From: Chryseolinea serpens
GTDB taxonomy: Bacteria; Bacteroidota; Bacteroidia; Cytophagales; Cyclobacteriaceae
DNA length: 64,000 nt
Reading direction: 5' to 3'
Assembly: GCF_900129725.1 (NCBI RefSeq)
Contig: NZ_FQWQ01000001.1
Coordinates: 3,410,001-3,474,000, forward strand
This document shows, piece after piece, positions 1 to 7,269 of the stretch (position 1 is its first letter; each line of letters opens with the position of its first letter). Position numbers and translations under genes: made by a program. The notes beneath the pieces are model-generated. The model was not told where the DNA came from and did not search any database. It saw nothing but the letters and a program-made list of their open reading frames with translations.

Positions 1-3
1 CTA

Positions 4-11
4 TATCTTTG
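4..11 (+). promoter_or_regulatory. Bacteroidota -7 promoter box upstream of panC
   Basis: TATCTTTG is a perfect match to the Bacteroidota -7 consensus TAnnTTTG. The last base lies 24 nt before the panC ATG at 36, a usual leader length. The -33 element would lie outside the window. That it drives panC-panD is inference from position. Confidence 0.6.
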
Positions 12-35
12 CGCCCCTTGCCAAAATGGCCTAAA

Positions 36-878
36 ATGGAGATTTTCAAGCAGATAGCCCCATTCAAAGCATTCCTAAAAGGCGCCAAACTGGCCGGTAA
101 AACCGTTGGTCTGGTGCCCACCATGGGCGCCCTACACAAGGGCCACATTTCGCTGGTAGAAGCCTCTAAAACCCAGAATTCAGTCACCGTCGCCACCATT
201 TTCGTCAACCCCACCCAATTCAATAATCCCGAGGATTTGAAGAAATATCCCAAGACCCTCGACAAGGATGTGGCTTTGTTAGAAAAAGTTGGTTGCGATG
301 CCGTTTTTTGCCCCGAAACCGAAGAAATGTATGATCAGCCTTCCCGGATTAAATTTGATTTCGGCCATCTTGACAAAGTGATGGAAGGTCAATTCCGGCC
401 AGGACATTTTAGCGGTGTAGCCCTCGTGGTCTCCAAATTGTTCAATATCGTGGAGCCTCACCATGCCTATTTCGGTCAAAAAGACTGGCAGCAATTCGCT
501 GTTATAAGAACGCTGGTAGAGGAATTAAAATTCGGCCTGGAACTCCACTATGTGCCCACCATGCGCGAAGCAGACGGATTGGCTATGTCATCACGCAATT
601 TGCGGCTGGACGCTCAACAAAGGGCTCACGCAACAATTTTCTATAAAGCGTTATCCTATGCCCGCGAAGCCCTCCGCAGCGGCCAGGACGTTGCCGACGT
701 AAGAAAACGTGTGCAAAGCATGGTCGACCAGGAACCGGGTATGCGACTGGAATATTTCGAGGCTACCGACAGCAAAAACTTAACGGTTTTAGATAACGTT
801 AAAAACGCCGGGCAAGTGATCCTTTGCATTGCCGGCTATGCCGGTGAGATTCGCTTGATCGACAACCTGTTTTTGTAA
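36..878 (+). CDS. panC: Pantothenate synthetase
   Basis: Joins pantoate and beta-alanine with ATP to give pantothenate, the last step of vitamin B5 synthesis, in the cytoplasm. The 280-residue product matches the family length. It shows the N-terminal nucleotide-binding signature VPTMGALHKGH, the FGQKDWQQ segment (FGxKDxQQ) and the SSRN motif (KMSKS-like loop). An in-frame TTG at 9 would add nine residues but overlaps the -7 box, so ATG 36 is chosen. panD, which supplies beta-alanine, follows after 65 nt, so the two are probably co-transcribed. Confidence 0.95.
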   Translation: MEIFKQIAPFKAFLKGAKLAGKTVGLVPTMGALHKGHISLVEASKTQNSVTVATIFVNPTQFNNPEDLKKYPKTLDKDVALLEKVGCDAVFCPETEEMYDQPSRIKFDFGHLDKVMEGQFRPGHFSGVALVVSKLFNIVEPHHAYFGQKDWQQFAVIRTLVEELKFGLELHYVPTMREADGLAMSSRNLRLDAQQRAHATIFYKALSYAREALRSGQDVADVRKRVQSMVDQEPGMRLEYFEATDSKNLTVLDNVKNAGQVILCIAGYAGEIRLIDNLFL

Positions 879-943
879 GTGAAAATGCGCAACAAACTTT
901 TCTTTTGCCATTATAGTTTTAGAGACAACCAACTTTAAGCACC

Positions 944-1291
944 TTGAGAATAGAAGTTTTAAAGTCGAAAATTCACCGCGCCAAGATCACGCAAGCGGAA
1001 TTGCATTATGTGGGCAGCATCACCATCGATGAAGATCTGATGGACGCCGCCAACATGATCGAAGGCGAGAAAGTGGCCGTGGTGAACGTGAACAATGGCG
1101 AGCGCCTGGAGACCTATGTCATCAAAGGCGAAAGAGGCTCGGGCATGGTGTGTCTGAACGGACCTGCTGCACGCAAGGCCCAGGTCGGCGACATCGTGAT
1201 CATTATCTCTTATGCGTCCATGAAATTCGAGAAGGCCAAAACCTTCAAACCGACCATTATTTTCCCAACTCCCGATAATAAACTACCTTGA
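944..1291 (+). CDS. panD: Aspartate 1-decarboxylase precursor
   Basis: Makes beta-alanine from L-aspartate for PanC. The proenzyme cleaves itself between Gly24 and Ser25 to form the pyruvoyl cofactor; the site is visible as YVGSIT with Gly24-Ser25 at exactly the canonical positions. At 115 residues it is family-typical. The start is TTG at 944; no earlier in-frame start fits. It lies between panC and a membrane protein on the same strand. Confidence 0.95.
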   Translation: MRIEVLKSKIHRAKITQAELHYVGSITIDEDLMDAANMIEGEKVAVVNVNNGERLETYVIKGERGSGMVCLNGPAARKAQVGDIVIIISYASMKFEKAKTFKPTIIFPTPDNKLP

Positions 1292-1314
1292 GCGGAAATT
1301 TTTAATTCCAAATC

Positions 1315-2355
1315 GTGTCTTCCAGCCTCAAGACGTTCCTCCAATACATGTTTATCCTGGCAGCAACTGCGCTGCTCATCTGGTTTTCACTCCGTGGTCT
1401 CCACGTGGCCGAAGGCGAGAATAAATGGGACTATCTGAAACATACGTGGGACAGCGCCCACAAGGGCTGGCTGTTGCTGATGGCCGTCATCGCCATGGCC
1501 AGTCACGTGGTGCGGGCCGAGCGCTGGCGCATGTTACTGACCCCGCTGGGGGAGTCTCCGAAACTGAGCCACAGTTTTTTTTCCTTGATGGTAGGCTACC
1601 TCGTCAACCTGGTCATTCCCCGCGGTGGTGAAGTGTCGCGATGCTACAATCTTTACAAACTCGATAAGATCCCGGTAGAAATCTCCTTCGGCACGGTGGT
1701 GCTGGAGAGGATCGTGGATGTTTTGTGTTTGCTCATTCTCATTGCTTTTTCTTTTATACTCGAGTCGCAAAAATTATTTGCGTTCATCGAAACGCTGCCC
1801 ATCGGGCAGGGTGACCACCAATCGAAATATACCGTGTTGCTTTACTTGCTGGGCGCCTTGGTGGTGCTGGGCAGTGCAGGCATCTGGTTCATCCGGAAAA
1901 ATAAAAAAGTGAATGCCTGGGTGATGAAGACGTGGCATGGCTTTAAAGACGGCGTGTTGTCGGTTTTCAAATTGAAGAACAAGGGGCTATTCATTTTTCA
2001 TTCAGTACTCATCTGGTTATTGTATTTCGCCATGAGCTACGCCGTCATAAAAGCGTTCCCGGCCACGAGTGAGTTGGGCTTTCACGCCGTGCTCAGTTTG
2101 TTTGCCATCGGCTCCATTGCCATGGCCGCACCGTTGCCAGGAGGCACGGGTTCCTATCACGTACTGGTGCCGCAAGGCCTTGTCTTTTTGTACGCCATCC
2201 CACAAAGTGACGCCGTAGCATTCACGTTTATTTTCCACGGCTGGCAAACCTTCATCATGATCGTTGCCGGGGCCATCTCCTTAGTAGCAACATCCTTCCT
2301 GGTAAAACGAGGCCCCGAACCATCTTCAAAGCAAATCCATCCTGTTAAAGAATAA
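1315..2355 (+). CDS. Flippase-like membrane protein (lysylphosphatidylglycerol synthase TM region, UPF0104)
   Basis: A 346-residue integral membrane protein with about eight hydrophobic helices and the family features SHVVRAERWR near residue 65, NLVIPRGGEV near 98 and PLPGGTGSYH near 263. This is the membrane domain shared with MprF/AglD-type proteins; the catalytic LPG synthase domain is absent. Substrate is unknown; lipid or lipid-linked sugar flipping is a family-level inference. The start is GTG at 1315, 23 nt after panD, so it is probably the third gene of the panC operon. Confidence 0.8.
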   Translation: MSSSLKTFLQYMFILAATALLIWFSLRGLHVAEGENKWDYLKHTWDSAHKGWLLLMAVIAMASHVVRAERWRMLLTPLGESPKLSHSFFSLMVGYLVNLVIPRGGEVSRCYNLYKLDKIPVEISFGTVVLERIVDVLCLLILIAFSFILESQKLFAFIETLPIGQGDHQSKYTVLLYLLGALVVLGSAGIWFIRKNKKVNAWVMKTWHGFKDGVLSVFKLKNKGLFIFHSVLIWLLYFAMSYAVIKAFPATSELGFHAVLSLFAIGSIAMAAPLPGGTGSYHVLVPQGLVFLYAIPQSDAVAFTFIFHGWQTFIMIVAGAISLVATSFLVKRGPEPSSKQIHPVKE

Positions 2356-2403
2356 GCCCAACTCCCCCGTCACTCACAACCCAACCTCACCCCCACTCTC
2401 ACT

Positions 2404-2427
2404 CTCACCCTCACCCTCACCCTCACC
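2404..2427. repeat. CTCACC hexamer microsatellite
   Basis: Four perfect tandem CTCACC units, flanked on both sides by degenerate CCCACTCT and CCCCAACCCACACCC sequence (about 2385-2445). It lies 48 nt after the stop of the flippase-like gene. One strand is purine-free across the tract. No gene is supported here. Confidence 0.85.
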
Positions 2428-2452
2428 CCAACCCACACCCACACCAATTCCA

Positions 2453-2534
2453 GCATGTTCCCATCATGGCCTAAGCCTATCTTCGGCCTGGTAGTGGCAT
2501 GTGCGGATAGGGTTAAGCCCTGATGGGAACATGC
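2453..2534. repeat. 82-nt imperfect palindrome with 29-nt arms
   Basis: The outer 14 nt are a perfect inverted repeat: GCATGTTCCCATCA at 2453-2466 and TGATGGGAACATGC at 2521-2534. Pairing continues inward to 2481/2506 with three mismatches, giving 26 of 29 paired positions and a 24-nt loop (2482-2505). There is no U-tract after it, so it is not a standard terminator. A GC-rich block (GGGGCCCCCGCGGCCCC) follows at once. It could be a dispersed palindromic element or a structured RNA; the rest of the 2356-2737 gap shows no gene. Confidence 0.75.
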
Positions 2535-2737
2535 GGGGCCCCCGCGGCCCCGGAGCGGAGCTATGAAATGCGACAAAAAATCTGCGCACAAAGACCGACT
2601 ATCCCACAGCACGCTCAGTGCACAAACCCAGATCCGTCATAATCCTTATCAATTCCTCATTAAAAAAGCCATCAAAGTTTTCTCTATCGCAGCTTCTCCC
2701 CTCAGAAAAATAACAAGGCCATAAAACGCCCATTTCC

Positions 2738-2753
2738 AACGATTCAAATCGTT
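2738..2753. promoter_or_regulatory. Candidate operator palindrome
   Basis: AACGATT-CA-AATCGTT, a perfect 7+2+7 dyad. It overlaps TTTTG at 2752-2756, which sits where a -33 element would be for the near-consensus -7 box AACCTTTG at 2780-2787. Regulator unknown; function inferred from position. Confidence 0.4.
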
Positions 2754-2779
2754 TTGAAAAAAATTTTTAATCGTCATTA

Positions 2780-2787
2780 AACCTTTG
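2780..2787 (+). promoter_or_regulatory. Probable -7 box of the lipoprotein gene
   Basis: AACCTTTG matches TAnnTTTG at seven of eight counted positions, with TTTG at 2753-2756 about 23 nt upstream as a possible -33 element. It predicts a leader of about 135 nt before the ATG at 2929. Confidence 0.35.
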
Positions 2788-2810
2788 CCCTCCACCATCC
2801 TCTAAGCAAC

Positions 2811-2851
2811 ATCTTTCCCGACAAAGAAAGATTTCCCGCAGCAAACGCTGC
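2811..2851 (+). other. Two hairpins in the predicted 5' leader
   Basis: ATCTTTC (2811-2817) pairs perfectly with GAAAGAT (2826-2832), and GCAGC (2838-2842) pairs with GCTGC (2847-2851) around an AAAC loop. They lie between the predicted promoter and the lipoprotein ATG. I recognise no known riboswitch. Confidence 0.35.
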
Positions 2852-2928
2852 ATTCCATCGAATTCCAAACTTGGCCAAGGTGTGGGTTCTGTAGTTTATA
2901 TAACAAGAGCTTAACCATAAACAAAAAA

Positions 2929-3777
2929 ATGAAAATGAACTTCTTAAAATCAACATACGGCGCAATGATGCTCGTGGGGCTGCTGGCCGTGTCGTGTAAT
3001 CGCGATGAAGATATGCAACAGGGAACAGACACCGAAGAGGAACAAGCCGTGGAGACCTCCTCCGAAGGCGAAGACGCCTCCGACGATGCCCTGGAAATGG
3101 CCTACCAAGGCGAGCACCAGTTGAGTGTTTCCGGCGGCCGGGTGAAAAACACCCTGTGCGCTACGGTGACCAATGACAAAGTGAACAAGATCATCACCAT
3201 CGACTTTGGCGACGGCTGCGTGGGCCCCTACGGACGCGAAAGAAAAGGAAAGATCTTCATCGCGTATAGTTCAGAAGTTGGCGACAGCATTGCCAACCGC
3301 ATCATCACCTTCGGAGACTTTTTTGTCAACAACAAAGGCGTGACGGGCACCATCGAGTTGCGCGACGTGTCCATCAACGCCGACGGCAATCTGCAATCTA
3401 CCAAGCGCTTGAAGGACCTCACCATCACGTTCCCCAACGGCCAGAAGGTGGTTTACAATGGTAGCCGCACGCGGGAATGGTTGGCCGGCGCCGGTGATGA
3501 CGATCCCACGAACAACAAATACAAGATCACGGGCACCGTTACCGGCGAGTCTACCACCGGTCGCAGCTTCACACAAGAAATTGTGGAGCCCATCATCGCC
3601 GACTGGTCGTGTGCTGCCCAGGGCAACTTTGCCCGCGTGTCGGGCGTGGTGGAGATGACCAAGCTGAACGGCTATAGTGTCCGCAAAAGAACGGTGTACT
3701 ACGGCGATGGCGAGTGTGACAATGTCATCACCATCACCACGTTCAGAAGAACCTATACGATAACGGTTGATAACTAA
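2929..3777 (+). CDS. Bacteroidota lipoprotein of unknown function
   Basis: 282 residues. A hydrophobic signal ends in the lipobox LAVSC with Cys23 as the lipidation site. The residues just after the cysteine are acidic (NRDEDM), followed by a very acidic linker to about residue 58; an acidic stretch at this position resembles the lipoprotein export signal that sends Bacteroidota lipoproteins to the cell surface (inference). The rest is a beta-rich domain with DFGDGCVGPYGRERKGKI near 90 and YYGDGECDN near 262. Similar unnamed lipoproteins are common in this phylum. No function can be assigned. Confidence 0.75.
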   Translation: MKMNFLKSTYGAMMLVGLLAVSCNRDEDMQQGTDTEEEQAVETSSEGEDASDDALEMAYQGEHQLSVSGGRVKNTLCATVTNDKVNKIITIDFGDGCVGPYGRERKGKIFIAYSSEVGDSIANRIITFGDFFVNNKGVTGTIELRDVSINADGNLQSTKRLKDLTITFPNGQKVVYNGSRTREWLAGAGDDDPTNNKYKITGTVTGESTTGRSFTQEIVEPIIADWSCAAQGNFARVSGVVEMTKLNGYSVRKRTVYYGDGECDNVITITTFRRTYTITVDN

Positions 3778-3801
3778 TTGGTACTGGTTTAAATAGGTAA
3801 A

Positions 3802-3834
3802 AGCGGTCCGGGAGCCTTGTGTTTCCGGGCCGTT
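3802..3834 (+). terminator. Possible terminator hairpin after the lipoprotein gene
   Basis: AGCGGTCCGG at 3802-3811 pairs with CCGGGCCGTT at 3825-3834, using two G-T wobbles. It begins 25 nt after the stop. The following TGCTGTTTCT is only weakly U-rich, so strength is uncertain. Confidence 0.4.
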
Positions 3835-3903
3835 GCTGTTTCTAGGAAGCCGTAGATAAAAAAACTAAATTCTTCACACCCTTTGCCGGTCGCAATTCGT
3901 AGT

Positions 3904-3911
3904 TATTTTTA
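3904..3911 (+). promoter_or_regulatory. Probable -7 box of the UbiA-family gene
   Basis: TATTTTTA matches TAnnTTTG except for the last base; TTTG at 3882-3885 lies 18 nt upstream as a -33 candidate, and the ATG follows 18 nt downstream. Confidence 0.4.
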
Positions 3912-3929
3912 CCCGGCTATTCCCCGACC

Positions 3930-4787
3930 ATGGCACAGGAACTCTCACAGGTTAGCACTTTTGTAGAATCGTTGTTCAAGCTGACACGGTTCGGGAACCT
4001 TGTGATCATTGCTTTCGCACAATATTTCACTGCCCGCTTTTTGATCGGCCCCCAGACGTTCACCGACCTGCACCTGGCCATTCTTTCCCTGTCAACGGTG
4101 TGTATAGCGGCGGCGGGGTATATTATCAACGACTATTACGATGTAAAGATCGACTACATCAACAAACCCGAGCGTGTGGTGATCGGCAAGCAGATCACGC
4201 GGCGGTATGCGATCCTTTTTCACGTGGTCCTTTCGTCGGCGGGCATTTTATTGGGATTGATCTTGTCGTGGCGCATCGGGGCGGTGAATGTGTTCTCCGT
4301 TTTTTTGTTGTGGCTTTATTCCAACAGCCTGAAGCGCCTGCCTTTTGTGGGCAACCTGATGGTGGCGATGCTCACGGGGCTTTCTATTTACGTCGTTGAT
4401 CTCTACTACGGCGCGCACAGTGCGATGGTCATCATCTATGCTGTCTTTGCTTTTTTTATGACCCTGGTCCGCGAGATCATCAAGGATATGGAAGACCTGA
4501 AAGGCGACAATACCTTCGGATGCAAAACCCTCCCGATCGTGCTGGGCATGCGCCGGACGAAAGTGATCATCTATGCCATTCTCGCCATTTTTTCCGCTAC
4601 CGTGTTTGCGCTTAATGTATTGTACGAGGCACTTCCTCTCCAATACTATGTAGTGTTCTTGTTCCTCCCCTTGCTGTGGTTGTTCTACCGTTTGCTTCGG
4701 GCCGACATGAAAAAGGACTTTGCCTGGCTCAGCGCTTTTTGCAAGGTCATTATGCTGCTGGGCATCTCCAGCATGGCCTTCATTTAG
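3930..4787 (+). CDS. UbiA-family prenyltransferase (geranylgeranylglycerol-phosphate geranylgeranyltransferase-like)
   Basis: 285 residues with about eight or nine transmembrane helices. The two aspartate-rich Mg-diphosphate sites of UbiA enzymes are clear: NDYYDVKID near 67-75 and DMEDLKGD near 186-193. Bacteroidota homologues are usually named after the archaeal ether-lipid enzyme DGGGP synthase, but the substrate is unproven here; a quinone or other prenyl acceptor is possible. It sits alone between a lipoprotein and purN, 75 nt upstream of purN. Confidence 0.8.
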   Translation: MAQELSQVSTFVESLFKLTRFGNLVIIAFAQYFTARFLIGPQTFTDLHLAILSLSTVCIAAAGYIINDYYDVKIDYINKPERVVIGKQITRRYAILFHVVLSSAGILLGLILSWRIGAVNVFSVFLLWLYSNSLKRLPFVGNLMVAMLTGLSIYVVDLYYGAHSAMVIIYAVFAFFMTLVREIIKDMEDLKGDNTFGCKTLPIVLGMRRTKVIIYAILAIFSATVFALNVLYEALPLQYYVVFLFLPLLWLFYRLLRADMKKDFAWLSAFCKVIMLLGISSMAFI

Positions 4788-4862
4788 GCCTTCCCCGAAA
4801 TTTTTTGTTTGAAAATCTTCTGCGATCTTGCGGCCCCCAATCATTGACGGGGCCAAGTCCTC

Positions 4863-5444
4863 ATGCCGAAAGAATTCCGAATCGCCATTTTCGCTTCCGG
4901 AAGCGGAACAAATGCAGAAGAGATCATGAAACACTTCAGCCATCACCCCCGTGTGGAGGTGGTGATGCTGCTGAGCAACAGCCCCGAAGCGTACGCGTTG
5001 AAGCGCGCCGAAAAATTCAACATCCCCACCGCGGTCTTTACGCGTAAAGACTACAAAGAATCCCAGGTCGTGTTGGAATGGCTCCAGCAGAAACAGGTGA
5101 CCCACGTGGTGCTTGCCGGTTTTTTGTGGCTGGTTCCTGCCTACCTCACGGACGCTTTCCCGGATCGCATCATCAATATCCACCCTTCTTTGTTGCCCAA
5201 GTTCGGGGGCAAAGGTATGTATGGCATGAAAGTACACGAGGCTGTAAAGGAGCAAGGCGAGATCGCCACGGGCATCACCATCCATTTGGTGAACGAGCAC
5301 TATGACGAAGGCCGTGTGATCTTCCAGGCGTCTTGCCCGGTTGGTCCACAAGACACACCCGAGACCATCGCGCAACAGGTGCACCGGCTGGAGTATGCGC
5401 ATTATCCGCGCGTGATCGAGGAATGGGTCCTTGGCTCAGCCTAA
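4863..5444 (+). CDS. purN: Phosphoribosylglycinamide formyltransferase
   Basis: Transfers formyl from 10-formyl-THF to GAR in step 3 of purine synthesis. 193 residues with FASGSGTN (phosphate binding, residues 10-17), and the catalytic triad by family pattern: Asn105 and His107 in INIHPSLLP and Asp148 in HYDEG. The loop after the catalytic His reads KFGGKGMYG, as in other Bacteroidota members. The stop overlaps by 4 nt the stop of the thioesterase gene on the other strand. purH lies about 9 kb away in the same window. Confidence 0.95.
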   Translation: MPKEFRIAIFASGSGTNAEEIMKHFSHHPRVEVVMLLSNSPEAYALKRAEKFNIPTAVFTRKDYKESQVVLEWLQQKQVTHVVLAGFLWLVPAYLTDAFPDRIINIHPSLLPKFGGKGMYGMKVHEAVKEQGEIATGITIHLVNEHYDEGRVIFQASCPVGPQDTPETIAQQVHRLEYAHYPRVIEEWVLGSA

Positions 5445-5893
5445 GTCTTCTTCACGATAAACTCAAAGTCGTCGGGCTTGGGGAAATTGGCAAAGATGTT
5501 TTGAATGAATTCGTCGGGCACGGTGAGCTTGCGTTTCACCATGTCGATCCAGGCCGCATCGATGTTGATGACGGCGGCGAGCGAGCCGTCGGCCTTGAGG
5601 AAATTGTGGCGGATGCTCCAGCGGCTGTAGTCGGGAGTGGCTTTTAACAGTTCTACGTCCACCGTGATCACATCCTCCAACCGGATCTCACGCCGGAAGA
5701 TGGCCTCCTCGCGAAACAGCACGGGGCCGATCTGAAGCTGCTCCAGCTTCTCCGTGGTGAGGCCATTTTCGCTGAGGATCATCATGCGCAAGGTGGCCCC
5801 ATAGTCGTAATAGGCAGAGTGACGAAGGTGACGGTTGGCATCGATATCCGCCCAGCGGATCTGTATGGTCTTCACGTATTTGGCGCTCATCAA
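5441..5893 (-). CDS. Acyl-CoA thioesterase, hotdog fold (4HBT)
   Basis: 150 residues with the YbgC/4HBT-type N-terminal motif RWADIDANRHLRHSAYYDY, in which the Asp is the usual catalytic residue. Acyl-ACP/acyl-CoA substrate unknown. Its start is 37 nt from the end of hmgA on the same strand, so the two may be co-transcribed; a link to aromatic catabolism would be inference. The end is convergent with purN and overlaps it by 4 nt. Confidence 0.8.
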   Translation of the reverse strand: MMSAKYVKTIQIRWADIDANRHLRHSAYYDYGATLRMMILSENGLTTEKLEQLQIGPVLFREEAIFRREIRLEDVITVDVELLKATPDYSRWSIRHNFLKADGSLAAVINIDAAWIDMVKRKLTVPDEFIQNIFANFPKPDDFEFIVKKT

Positions 5894-5930
5894 AAATGTA
5901 TTTACCGGAAAATTAACGGATGGCGCTGGT

Positions 5931-7121
5931 TTAGGGTGCGTTCACCTCATTAAAATTTCCAGACCCCTCCGTCCAACTCATCGGATAGTTTTTATCGACA
6001 AATGCCAGGGCGTCGGTGGTCAGGAAGAGTGGTCTGAACGTGTCCAGCATCACCGCCAGCTCGTGTGTTTCTTTTGCGCCGATACTTTTTTCCACGGTTC
6101 CCGGGTGTGGCCCGTGTGGCAAGCCGCCCGGATGCAACGTGAACGAACCGCGCTCGATGCCTTTGCGGCTCATGAAGTTTCCTTCGGCGTAATAAAGCAC
6201 TTCATCGCTATCGATGTTACTATGATTATAGGGCGCAGGGATCGCCAGGGGATGATAGTCGAACAACCGCGGCACAAACGAACAGATCACAAAATTGTGC
6301 CCTTGAAACGTTTGGTGCACCGGCGGCGGCTGATGCAGCCGGCCGGTGATCGGCTCGAAGTCGTGTATGGAAAAAGCATAAGGCCACAAGAATCCATCCC
6401 AACCTACCAAGTCCAGTGGGCTGTAATCGTATACATAATGATGTAAGTAACCTTGTTTCTTAATCTTCAACAGAAAATCGCCTTTGCTGGTGTCGTTCAT
6501 CAACGTGTGGGGTGGACGAATGTCGCGTTCGCAATAGGGTGAGTGCTCGAGTAATTGTCCCAACTGATTTCGATAGCGTTTCACCGTCTCCACCGGTGAG
6601 GCCGATTCGATGATGAGCAAACGCAATGGCCCTTCTTCAAATTCAAGTTTATAGATGACGGTGCGGGGAATGACCACGTAGTCGCCTTTTCGGATCTCCA
6701 ATTTGCCAAAGGGGGAGATCAATGTTCCGGCACCATCGTGCACGAAGATCACTTCGTCGCCTTCTGCATTTTTATAAAAATAGTCCATCGTGCGCTTTGC
6801 GGGGGCGCAGATGGAGAGGGAGCAGTCGTTGTTCATGAGCAACACCTTGCGGGCGTCGAGATAGTCGCTGCCGGTGGTTTCCACTTTGGAGGTGTTGAGG
6901 TGCGTGTGGCGGAGCGAGTATTCGTCGATGCGCGTGGGGCCGAACTTCACGGCCTCTCCCACTTGCTTCACGCGCGTGGGAGGATGCGTGTGATACAGGA
7001 TGGAATATATACCCGAAAATCCCTCAGAGCTGACCACTTCTTCCTTGTACAAGCTTCCATCGGGTTGACGAAACTGCGTGTGCCGCTTTGGCGGAATCTG
7101 GCCCAGACGATGATAGTACAT
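5931..7121 (-). CDS. hmgA: Homogentisate 1,2-dioxygenase
   Basis: Opens the homogentisate ring to maleylacetoacetate in tyrosine/phenylalanine catabolism, using Fe(II). 396 residues, shorter than eukaryotic enzymes but usual for this phylum. Hallmarks: HHYVYDYSPLDLVGWDG mid-protein, then the metal-ligand region YNHSNIDSDEVLYY (His and Glu) and LHPGGLPHGPHPG (His). No other tyrosine degradation gene lies in the window. A perfect -7 box lies 19 nt upstream. Confidence 0.9.
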   Translation of the reverse strand: MYYHRLGQIPPKRHTQFRQPDGSLYKEEVVSSEGFSGIYSILYHTHPPTRVKQVGEAVKFGPTRIDEYSLRHTHLNTSKVETTGSDYLDARKVLLMNNDCSLSICAPAKRTMDYFYKNAEGDEVIFVHDGAGTLISPFGKLEIRKGDYVVIPRTVIYKLEFEEGPLRLLIIESASPVETVKRYRNQLGQLLEHSPYCERDIRPPHTLMNDTSKGDFLLKIKKQGYLHHYVYDYSPLDLVGWDGFLWPYAFSIHDFEPITGRLHQPPPVHQTFQGHNFVICSFVPRLFDYHPLAIPAPYNHSNIDSDEVLYYAEGNFMSRKGIERGSFTLHPGGLPHGPHPGTVEKSIGAKETHELAVMLDTFRPLFLTTDALAFVDKNYPMSWTEGSGNFNEVNAP

Positions 7122-7140
7122 GGCGCGAAGGTTAGTTTAT

Positions 7141-7148
7141 CAAAAATA
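7141..7148 (-). promoter_or_regulatory. -7 promoter box of hmgA
   Basis: On the minus strand this reads TATTTTTG, a perfect TAnnTTTG. A TTG at 7173-7175 lies 24 nt upstream as a possible -33 element; the ATG of hmgA follows after 19 nt. Confidence 0.55.
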
Positions 7149-7212
7149 AACAATCGCGCCGTGCGTTCCCACCAATCGGAAGACTGTTCTGTAATTTCAA
7201 CTTTTACCAAAT

Positions 7213-7244
7213 AAAAAATCCCGGCATGTGGATCATACCGGGAT
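7213..7244 (-). terminator. Rho-independent terminator of the S41 protease gene
   Basis: Minus strand: ATCCCGG (7244-7238) pairs perfectly with CCGGGAT (7224-7218), with further partial pairing in the loop, followed by six T. It starts 26 nt after the protease stop and separates it from hmgA. Confidence 0.85.
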
Positions 7245-7269
7245 CTTGCTGAATTTTATTTTTCGCCGA

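Noticed and set aside
2370-2612. 80-codon minus-strand frame with alternating Val-Arg
   Set aside because: It is only the translation of the CTCACC microsatellite and the palindrome.
4248-5402. 384-codon minus-strand open frame
   Set aside because: Antisense to the UbiA gene and purN, both with clear family motifs; composition is a shadow of high-GC coding DNA.
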